Below, one piece after another: positions 58,737 to 64,000 of a stretch of DNA of 64,000 nucleotides. Made by a program: the position numbers and the translations under genes. Each line of letters opens with the position of its first letter. Positions within the stretch are counted from its first letter, which is position 1. The DNA lies in the NCBI RefSeq assembly GCF_014649375.1, contig NZ_BMSX01000015.1, forward strand, positions 186,001-250,000. The letters are read 5' to 3'. Source of the DNA: Streptomyces aurantiogriseus (GTDB lineage Bacteria; Actinomycetota; Actinomycetes; Streptomycetales; Streptomycetaceae). The notes beneath the pieces are model-generated. The model did not search any database, was not told the DNA's origin, and saw only the letters and a list, made by a program, of their open reading frames with translations.

Positions 58737-59216
58737 TCAGCGGGCGTGGCGCTGCGAGGAACCGTGGGCCGGTTGGGGCAGGCCCGGCATCGCGGAGGGC
58801 AGCGGGCCCGGCTTCGGTACGGGCCCTCGGGTCGTGAGCTGCGGGGAGCGGGAGCGGGCGGCATGGGTCCGGGCGCTCAGGGGCCGGCGGGCCATCCCCA
58901 GGCGTTGACCGACGGTGTCGTAGACGTCGTTGCCGGCCCGTGGCCGTACGGCCACAACCTGGATCTCGGTGCGGTGCGCGGATGTCGGCGGCGCCGGGCG
59001 CAGGGCGTAGACGACGCGCCATTCCTTGCGTGCGTCCACGACCAGCTTGCGGTAGCCGGACAGATCTCCGGTCAGCTTGGTGCCGAACAGGTCGGCGTTC
59101 ACCACGTCCTGGAGCTGGGCGAGTGCCAGGTCGCGGATGTCGCTTGGGGCCTGGAGGAGGTCGGTCAGGGCCCGGGGGTCGAAACTGAGACCGAAGGCCG
59201 GCTGCCCCACGCTCAT
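58737..59216 (-). CDS. RelE/ParE-like fold protein with long tail
   Basis: In this 159-residue protein, residues 5-100 read like a RelE-superfamily toxin (FDPRALTDLLQAPSDIRDLA, FGTKLTGDLSGYRKLVVDAR, KEWRVVYALRPAPP, IQVVAVRPRAGNDVYDTVGQ). The order is helix, helix, then strands with the RKLVVD and WRVVY core. A ~55-residue basic Ser/Pro/Arg tail is added. No antitoxin-like gene is adjacent. The partner by overlap (ATGA) is the DUF4913 gene. It may be a solitary toxin, or a RelE fold used for RNA or ribosome binding in the element. Confidence 0.68.
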   Translation of the reverse strand: MSVGQPAFGLSFDPRALTDLLQAPSDIRDLALAQLQDVVNADLFGTKLTGDLSGYRKLVVDARKEWRVVYALRPAPPTSAHRTEIQVVAVRPRAGNDVYDTVGQRLGMARRPLSARTHAARSRSPQLTTRGPVPKPGPLPSAMPGLPQPAHGSSQRHAR

Positions 59217-59869
59217 GACGCTGGCTGGCCTGGTTCACCGGAACCGGGCGTGTCGGCTTCCGCCGTGTTCGCCTTCTCCGTGCGGGCGGAGGGCGGCGGG
59301 CCGGGCAGGAGCCGGTGCGCGGGCCGTTCCGGTGAGGTCATGCACGCCGACAGCGGACCTCCGGGTGCCCGGACGGCTGCGAGGGCGTGCGTGAGGAAGT
59401 CCCGATGCCAGACAAACAGCCCGCTCAAACCGGCTTCGGGGTCCTTGTGCTGCTCGTAGGCGAGCCACAGGGCGTGCAGCCAGGCCACGACGTCGTCGTG
59501 CTCCTGCCACTCCAGGCACCAGGGCGCCGCCGTGGTGACCTCGGCCCCATAAACCGGCAGGAGGAAGTCATCGACCCAGTCCGACAACGAGTCGAGTTCG
59601 TCCTCGTACCCCTCGCCCTCCAGCTCCAGAATCGGGCGCGGCTCGGGCGGAGCGGCCGAAGGAGGCCCGCCGAGCCCCGGCAGACCGAACGCTGCGAAGG
59701 GCGACGGGCTGGCGGCCGGTGTCGCGGCGAGGTGGTCGAGCTGCTGGGCCTGCTGCGCGGACTGCTCCATCAGCTTCCGGACGCTGGCTTCGATCCCTTC
59801 GAGGTGAGGATCCGGAACCCGAATCGGCTCCAATTCCCCAGGTTCGTGGGGTTCTACGGATTCAGGCAT
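59213..59869 (-). CDS. DUF4913 domain protein
   Basis: The 218-residue protein has an N-terminal helix (LEGIEASVRKLMEQSAQQAQ), a Pro/Ala linker and a DUF4913 domain (DELDSLSDWVDDFLLPVYGA, PWCLEWQEHDDVVAWLHALW, AYEQHKDPEAGLSGLFVWHR). DUF4913 proteins are characteristic of actinobacterial conjugative plasmids and ICEs, near transfer genes. The ATG at 59869 opens the helical part; the earlier reading to 59989 adds unrelated residues. Confidence 0.85.
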   Translation of the reverse strand: MPESVEPHEPGELEPIRVPDPHLEGIEASVRKLMEQSAQQAQQLDHLAATPAASPSPFAAFGLPGLGGPPSAAPPEPRPILELEGEGYEDELDSLSDWVDDFLLPVYGAEVTTAAPWCLEWQEHDDVVAWLHALWLAYEQHKDPEAGLSGLFVWHRDFLTHALAAVRAPGGPLSACMTSPERPAHRLLPGPPPSARTEKANTAEADTPGSGEPGQPAS

Positions 59870-60018
59870 GGAAAAGACGGGCCTCCTTGAAGCCGTGGAA
59901 GAAAAGGTGACGAGGCCTCGCCGCCACGCAGACAGCGACAGGAAGGGCCCCACTCCAGGCGCTGGACCGCAATCCATGACGCGCCCCAAATACCGTTCGC
60001 TGGAACGGCGTTGAAAGT

Positions 60019-60774
60019 TCAGGCGGTCAGGACGACGTCGTCCTGGGTGAGGTTCTGACGGACGGTCTCCGAGAGTCGGTCAGCAGCGATGGAGGCGTAA
60101 TGCTGGGTCTTTTCCACGCCGATGAAGTCGCGGCCTTCCAGCAGCGCGGCCACACCCGTGGAGCCGGAGCCGGCACAGAAGTCGAGCACCGTGCCATCCG
60201 ACGGGGCGATCTTGACCAGCTCGCGCATCACCTCGACGGGCTTCTGCGTGATGTGCTGGCGCTTCGCACCTGAGGGCTGCGAAGCGCTGTAAAGGCCGGG
60301 CAGGTAGACCGGATTGCGCGCGGCGTCGATCGCCCCATTGGACGCCCAGACGATGAACTCGCAGTTCTGGGTGAACCGGCCCTTTTGGGGCCTGGCCTGC
60401 GGCTTGTGCCAGGCCAGCACGCCGCGCCACAGCCAGCCGGCCGCCTGGATCGCGTCCGTCGTGATGGGCAGCTGACGCCAGTCGGTGAACAGCAGCGCCG
60501 TCCCCCCGGTCTTCGTCAGGCGGTGGGCCTCGGTCATGATCTGCGTGAGCCAGAACCCGTAACTGCGCTGGTCCATGTTCTCGCCGGTGAAGTCGGCGAG
60601 GCCGTGGTCGGCGTCGGCAGAGGTGTACTTCTGCTTCGCGCTGCGCGACGTGCGCTCCTTCGCCGTCCGCCCGCCGGAGTTGTACGGCGGGTCGGTGATC
60701 ACGGAGTCGACGCAGTCGTCCGGCAGGCCGGCGAGGACGCTGAGGGCGTCGCCCTGGTGCAGGGAAAAAGGCAA
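60019..60774 (-). CDS. Orphan site-specific DNA methyltransferase
   Basis: This 251-residue beta-class-type methyltransferase has catalytic motif IV DPPY (VITDPPYNSGG) near the N-terminus and the AdoMet motif I near the C-terminus (TVLDFCAGSGSTGVAALLEG, RDFIGVEKTQHY). DPPY implies an amino-methyltransferase (N6-adenine or N4-cytosine). HITQKPVEVMRELVKIAPSD fits the family. No restriction enzyme gene is adjacent. The TTG at 60774 (LPFSLHQGDALSVLAGLPDD) is where similarity starts; the longer frame runs through the palindrome at 60901-61011 and is not credible. Such orphan enzymes on mobile DNA may protect it from host restriction. Confidence 0.9.
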   Translation of the reverse strand: MPFSLHQGDALSVLAGLPDDCVDSVITDPPYNSGGRTAKERTSRSAKQKYTSADADHGLADFTGENMDQRSYGFWLTQIMTEAHRLTKTGGTALLFTDWRQLPITTDAIQAAGWLWRGVLAWHKPQARPQKGRFTQNCEFIVWASNGAIDAARNPVYLPGLYSASQPSGAKRQHITQKPVEVMRELVKIAPSDGTVLDFCAGSGSTGVAALLEGRDFIGVEKTQHYASIAADRLSETVRQNLTQDDVVLTA

Positions 60775-60900
60775 AGAGGTACCCCGATTCGGGTGTGAAC
60801 GTGCGGGAGGAAAGTCCCGTCGCGCAAAGAAATCCTGGCGGGCCGGATTCGGGCATGCAGAAGCCCAAGGCCGCAGACCAAGGAAGGCGAGGGGAGTCCT

Positions 60901-61011
60901 AAAACTGTAGGCGCATAACGCCGGTCGACCAAAAAGCGCACTGACGAGGGGTCGGATTCCGACCCCTCGCGCCAACTTTTTGGTCGACCGGCGATCCGGG
61001 CCTACTGTTTT
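60901..61011. repeat. 111-bp nested palindrome with iteron core
   Basis: There are three stems in one dyad. The outer 12 bp (60901-60912 with 61000-61011) pairs at 10 of 12 positions. The middle 18 bp (60919-60936 with 60976-60993; CGCCGGTCGACCAAAAAG) is perfect. The inner 12 bp (60945-60956 with 60958-60969; CGAGGGGTCGGA) is perfect around one T. The inner core repeats the iteron sequence of the Rep-like gene. It lies between the divergent methyltransferase and transfer genes. It could be a replication, partition or transfer site, or a strong bidirectional hairpin. Confidence 0.85.
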
Positions 61012-61229
61012 GGAACCGCCCGGCGCACACCGCCGCTGGCCCATCCCCCACCACGCCTCGCGAAGGTTCCCCCTGCCCCGGCACACCTAGCTCACGGCCC
61101 GGCCCATTCAGCGAGCGGCAACTCGCCCGCGCCGGCCCGCCCCCATCGCCCACCACCGGCCGCCGCGTTCCTTTCCACCACTCCCCGCGTGCGCGGCACG
61201 CCGGACACCGCATCCCGAAGGACCCGTCT
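61012..61229. other. Leader region of the transfer operon
   Basis: About 220 bp without an ORF of note precede the small leader ORF and the transfer genes. It is expected to hold their promoter, but I could not name a clear -35/-10 pair. Confidence 0.4.
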
Positions 61230-61292
61230 ATGACGCCTCGTTACCCTCCCCTGCCCCAAAACGTCGCCCCGCGAGCGGGCCGCACCGGTTGA
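61230..61292 (+). CDS. 20-residue leader ORF coupled to the cell-wall hydrolase gene
   Basis: ATG at 61230 follows GAAGGACCCGTCT. The product is MTPRYPPLPQNVAPRAGRTG and its stop overlaps the TTG start of the hydrolase as TTGA. The TTG has no RBS of its own, so the leader probably delivers ribosomes to it. Confidence 0.5.
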   Translation: MTPRYPPLPQNVAPRAGRTG

Positions 61293-62407
61293 AGACGCTC
61301 GCCGCCGGTATCGGCGTCGTCTTCCTCTCCCCGTTTCTCCTCGGCGGCGCGGCCATGATGATGGCCTCCTCCAGCGAAGCCGCCGCACAGACCAGCACGC
61401 TTCAATGCCTGACCGACATGGACACCGACGCCGTCGCCGATCAGGTCACCAAGATCCTCGACGGTGCCTCCGGCAAGGACGTCCATATCGAGGGTCTTAC
61501 TCTGCCCGACGAGCAGATACCCAACGCCCAGACCATCGTCGCCACCGGCATCAGCCTCGACGTGCCCAAGAAGGGCCAGATCATCGCGCTCGCCACCGCG
61601 ATGCAGGAGTCCCGGCTGCGCAACCTCTCATCCGGGGACCGCGACTCGCTCGGTTTGTTCCAGCAGCGTCCGTCCCAGGGCTGGGGCACGGCCGAGCAGA
61701 TCCGCGACCCCGTCTACGCGAGTGAGCGCTTCTACAAGGCGCTGCTCGACGTGAGCGGCTGGCAGCAGATGACGCTCACGCAGGCCGCCCAAGCAGTGCA
61801 GAAGTCCGGCTATCCGGACGCGTACGCGCAGTGGGAGCCGCTCGCGACCGCTCTGCAGAAGGCCATCGCCGCAACCTTCCCCGGCGCCGGCAAGAACGAC
61901 ACGGGTAAGGACACCGAGGCCACGCCCTCCGCGTCCGGCTGCAGCACGCCGGACGACGGCTCGTCCTTCGGGCGGATCCCCGAGGGTGCCATCCCGAACG
62001 GCTACAAGATCCCGAAGGACACCGATCCACGGGCCCGGAAGGCAATCGTCTGGGCGATGCAGCAGCTCGGCACGATGTACCAGTGGGGCGGCAGCTGCAC
62101 CGCGCCGCACGGACCTGATCCGATGGGCCGCTGCGACTGCAGCTCGCTGACGCAGCAGGCATACGCGCACGCCGGCATCCAGCTCACCCGGACCACATAC
62201 ACACAGGTCAACGAGGGCAAGGCCGTCTCCGCGAAGTCCCTCAAGCCCGGTGACCTGCTCTTCAGTCGCGGCAGTGCCGCACACCCCGAGCACGTCGGCA
62301 TGTACCTCGGCCAGGGCCTCGTCATCGAAGCCCCGCGCACATCCAAACCGGTCCGGATCACCGCGATCAAGGACTGGGCCGTCCTGGCGGCGCGCCGCGT
62401 CGTCTGA
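61289..62407 (+). CDS. Bifunctional lytic transglycosylase / NlpC-P60 endopeptidase for transfer
   Basis: The 372-residue exported hydrolase has an N-terminal membrane or signal segment (TLAAGIGVVFLSPFLLGGAA). A lysozyme-like domain follows (IIALATAMQESRLRNLSSGD, RDSLGLFQQRPSQGWGT), where Glu in MQES is the likely acid. A linker leads to an NlpC/P60 domain (AIVWAMQQLGTMYQWGG, nucleophile in GRCDCSSLTQQAYAHAG, His in AHPEHVGMYLG). It cuts both glycan and peptide parts of peptidoglycan, the VirB1-like role of opening the wall for the mating channel. It starts with TTG, coupled to a 20-residue ORF. First structural gene of the transfer operon that runs off the window. Confidence 0.92.
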   Translation: MKTLAAGIGVVFLSPFLLGGAAMMMASSSEAAAQTSTLQCLTDMDTDAVADQVTKILDGASGKDVHIEGLTLPDEQIPNAQTIVATGISLDVPKKGQIIALATAMQESRLRNLSSGDRDSLGLFQQRPSQGWGTAEQIRDPVYASERFYKALLDVSGWQQMTLTQAAQAVQKSGYPDAYAQWEPLATALQKAIAATFPGAGKNDTGKDTEATPSASGCSTPDDGSSFGRIPEGAIPNGYKIPKDTDPRARKAIVWAMQQLGTMYQWGGSCTAPHGPDPMGRCDCSSLTQQAYAHAGIQLTRTTYTQVNEGKAVSAKSLKPGDLLFSRGSAAHPEHVGMYLGQGLVIEAPRTSKPVRITAIKDWAVLAARRVV

Positions 62408-62507
62408 CGCCGCCCCCTTCTCGCGCCCTTAGCGCCCCTCCGCCTTCTTCTCTCTTCCCGTTTGCCGGGCCCTTTGGCCTGCGCACGCAAGGAGCCTCGC
62501 CATACCC

Positions 62508-62819
62508 ATGACCCCTCTCGCCGACCGCTTCATCCAGCTCGCCTACGACCCGGGCATCTCCCCCAAGGGGGGCGGCCTGCCGGGCCTGTCCGTGCTGAAG
62601 AACGTCGTCAACAGCATCAACCTCTTCGGCATCGTGGCCGTCGTCGGCGCACTCGCCGTCTCCCTCGGCGTCTGGGCGTGGGGCCACCACACCGGTGGCC
62701 ACCAGGCCGAGGCGAACGGGAAGAAGGGCGCGGTCGTCGCGGCCGGCGCCGCGCTCGGCCTCGGCGCCGCCAACGGCATCGTCGCGTTCTTCTCCGCCCT
62801 CGGCTCCCAGGTCCGCTGA
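62508..62819 (+). CDS. Small two-helix transfer protein (DUF6112 / VirB2-like)
   Basis: The 103-residue protein has an amphipathic start (DRFIQLAYDPGISPKGGGLP), then two membrane helices (NLFGIVAVVGALAVSLGVWA; GAVVAAGAALGLGAANGIVA) split by a short loop with His (GHHTGGHQAEANGKK). Size and topology are those of VirB2/TrbC-like pilins, and the family is the Streptomyces DUF6112 group found next to NlpC/P60 transfer genes. Its stop overlaps the next start (TGATG). Pilin function is inferred. Confidence 0.8.
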   Translation: MTPLADRFIQLAYDPGISPKGGGLPGLSVLKNVVNSINLFGIVAVVGALAVSLGVWAWGHHTGGHQAEANGKKGAVVAAGAALGLGAANGIVAFFSALGSQVR

Positions 62820-63508
62820 TGCGCAACCGATTCCTCTCCCCGTCGGGCTACGGCGTCGGCTGGTCTGCGAACCGCCGCCTCACCCTGGTGGCGATCGGTC
62901 TGGCCTGCCTGCTCGCCGTCGCGGGCGCGACCGCCTACTTCACCGGCCCCGGCGACCAGCATCGCCCCTCCTCCAGCAGCCCCACAGCGTCCTCGTCGCC
63001 CAGCACTGCGCCTTCGGGCGGTACGCGAAAGCCGGCAGCTCGGACGGGCTCGGTTCCTCAGCCGCCACGGATCTCCGACCCCGTCGCGTTCGCCGAAGCT
63101 GCCGCGGCGATGCTCTGGTCCTACGACACCCGCGACACCCGCCACGAGCAGCAGCTCGCCGGCATGGAGGCGTGGATGACCACGGAGAGCGAGTACGGCG
63201 ACTGGGCCTCGGTCTCCGCGCAGATGCCGGACCCGGCGCTGTGGTCGCGGATGGCCGACCAGAAGCAGCACGCCACCGCCACCATCACCGAGGGCCATTA
63301 CCCGGCCGCGTTCAAGCAGGCCCTCGCCGACGACCCGGCCGCCATCACCAAGGCGTACATCTACGCCGTGACCGTCACTGGCAAACAGCAGATCACCTGG
63401 GCCAAGGGCGGCCAAGGGACGGAGGACCGCTCCATCACCCTCGCCGTCCAGTGCCGACCCTCCCAGGACTGCTCACTCGTCGCCATCGCCCCGCACGTCG
63501 CGCCCTGA
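62819..63508 (+). CDS. VirB8/TcpC-like membrane-anchored transfer protein
   Basis: The 229-residue protein has one membrane helix (RRLTLVAIGLACLLAVAGAT), a Ser/Pro-rich linker and an extracytoplasmic domain of ~150 residues. That domain (DPVAFAEAAAAMLWSYDTRD, HEQQLAGMEAWMTTESEYGD, WAKGGQGTEDRSITLAVQC) has the helix-then-sheet order of NTF2-like VirB8/TcpC proteins. These bridge inner-membrane and wall parts of the mating channel in Gram-positive conjugation. Coupled to the genes on either side. Confidence 0.75.
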   Translation: MRNRFLSPSGYGVGWSANRRLTLVAIGLACLLAVAGATAYFTGPGDQHRPSSSSPTASSSPSTAPSGGTRKPAARTGSVPQPPRISDPVAFAEAAAAMLWSYDTRDTRHEQQLAGMEAWMTTESEYGDWASVSAQMPDPALWSRMADQKQHATATITEGHYPAAFKQALADDPAAITKAYIYAVTVTGKQQITWAKGGQGTEDRSITLAVQCRPSQDCSLVAIAPHVAP

Positions 63509-63523
63509 CCGGAAGGAGTCCTC

Positions 63524-64000
63524 ATGGGGTTTTGTGACCTCCCCCTCGCGGACAAGGTCTGCGCGGTCGGCGAAGCCGTGGATTTCGCCTCCGACCCCGG
63601 CAAGGCGATCGGCGACTGGATGGCCAAGAGCGCCGGCGAACTCGCCGCCGCCTCGGCCGACCTCGCTGCCAAGGCGGTCGACTCCACCACGCGCGTCGAC
63701 CTCAACGCATCCTGGTTCCGCGACAATTACGAGACGATCCTCCCGATCGGCCTGGTCATTCTCGTGGCCACGTTCTGCGCTCAGCTCGTCCGCGCCGCGA
63801 TCCGACGCGACGGGCAAGCCCTGACGCAGGCGTTCACCGGCACGGCGTCCGGCGTGATCTTCGCCTTCGCTGCCATCGCCCTGACCACCGTCGCGATCGA
63901 AGTGGTCGATGCCCTGTCAGCCGGCCTGTTCAAAGCCGCGAACCTGGACATCGCCTCCGCGGTCCGCCGCATCGTCAAGGTCAACCAGCTTCCCGGACTC
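63524..64000 (+). CDS. VirB6/TrbL-like polytopic transfer protein, 3' end outside the window
   Basis: ATG at 63524 follows GGAAGGAGTCCTC. The 159 codons in the window start MGFCDLPLADKVCAVGEAVD and have an amphipathic Ala-rich stretch (DWMAKSAGELAAASADLAAK). Membrane helices ETILPIGLVILVATFCAQLV and GTASGVIFAFAAIALTTVAI follow, the frame staying open to the edge. The N-terminal pattern is that of actinobacterial conjugation proteins of the TrbL/VirB6 kind, which form the inner-membrane channel. VirB4- and VirD4-type ATPase genes would be expected next. Confidence 0.82.
   Translation, partial: MGFCDLPLADKVCAVGEAVDFASDPGKAIGDWMAKSAGELAAASADLAAKAVDSTTRVDLNASWFRDNYETILPIGLVILVATFCAQLVRAAIRRDGQALTQAFTGTASGVIFAFAAIALTTVAIEVVDALSAGLFKAANLDIASAVRRIVKVNQLPGL

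Noticed and set aside
60775..61086. N-terminal extension of the methyltransferase through the palindrome
   Set aside because: Family similarity starts at LPFSLHQGDAL. The upstream residues look random and would place the nested palindrome inside the coding region.
1..64000. tRNA genes or att sites marking the element boundaries
   Set aside because: No cloverleaf with a GGTTCGAATC-type arm or a direct repeat near a boundary was found by eye. A tRNA scan and comparison of the flanks would settle this.

Overview
The window is high-GC actinobacterial DNA and almost certainly comes from a Streptomyces or close relative. The evidence is the codon bias (G/C at third positions), many GTG and TTG starts, and families typical of that genus: WhiB, DUF317, DUF6153, DUF4913, MAB_1171c and SpdB-like proteins. 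No rRNA, tRNA, integrase or recognisable att site was seen. The sequence alone does not settle whether this is a chromosomal arm with an integrative conjugative element or part of a large plasmid.

Region 1 (1-20.7 kb) looks like a dormancy, hypoxia and stress cluster. It holds CBS and CBS-BON proteins, a GerMN lipoprotein, a polyketide-exporter-type ABC pair, a DUF1918-XRE-PPOX protein, a universal stress protein coupled to a kinase/ATPase fusion, a zinc alcohol dehydrogenase, a NarK-type transporter, a two-gene NAD-linked formate dehydrogenase and an ion channel. GGGACC-N3/4-GGCCCC dyads resembling DosR/DevR-type boxes recur here, twice as tandem pairs exactly 22 bp apart. Decayed pieces of an acetyl-CoA synthetase and of a 2-oxoacid dehydrogenase E2 sit next to one pair.

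Region 2 (20.7-27.1 kb) is a copper-handling locus. It has a multicopper oxidase, a Met/His-rich DUF6153 protein, CsoR, a CopA ATPase with an added cupredoxin N-terminus and YHS C-terminus, and three small membrane proteins. Two CsoR-like operators sit at the expected promoters.

Region 3 (27.2-30.2 kb) is a compact module of XRE regulator, ImmA/IrrE metalloprotease, MAB_1171c membrane protein and PAP2-like membrane protein.

Region 4 (30.9-64 kb) is a replicating and conjugating mobile element. On the plus strand it has a Rep-like gene with internal iterons, an SpdB-like protein, WhiB, MobC and a MOB relaxase. A long minus-strand block of accessory genes follows. It contains three DUF317 proteins, a 1465-residue STAND/NACHT-type NTPase ending in a PD-(D/E)XK nuclease domain, a sortase-anchored SpaA protein, an ATP-grasp/MFS/HAD module, HxlR-like regulators, a RelE-like protein, DUF4913 and an orphan DNA methyltransferase. 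A 111-bp nested palindrome shares its core with the Rep iterons. Type IV secretion genes (a VirB1/NlpC-P60-like hydrolase, a VirB2-like small protein, a VirB8-like protein and a VirB6/TrbL-like protein) run off the right edge.

The most promising undescribed system is the NTPase-nuclease at 41.2-45.6 kb, a likely anti-phage or anti-plasmid immune protein carried as element cargo. The shared iteron/palindrome pair and the 24-bp-phased operator array upstream of the NTPase come next.
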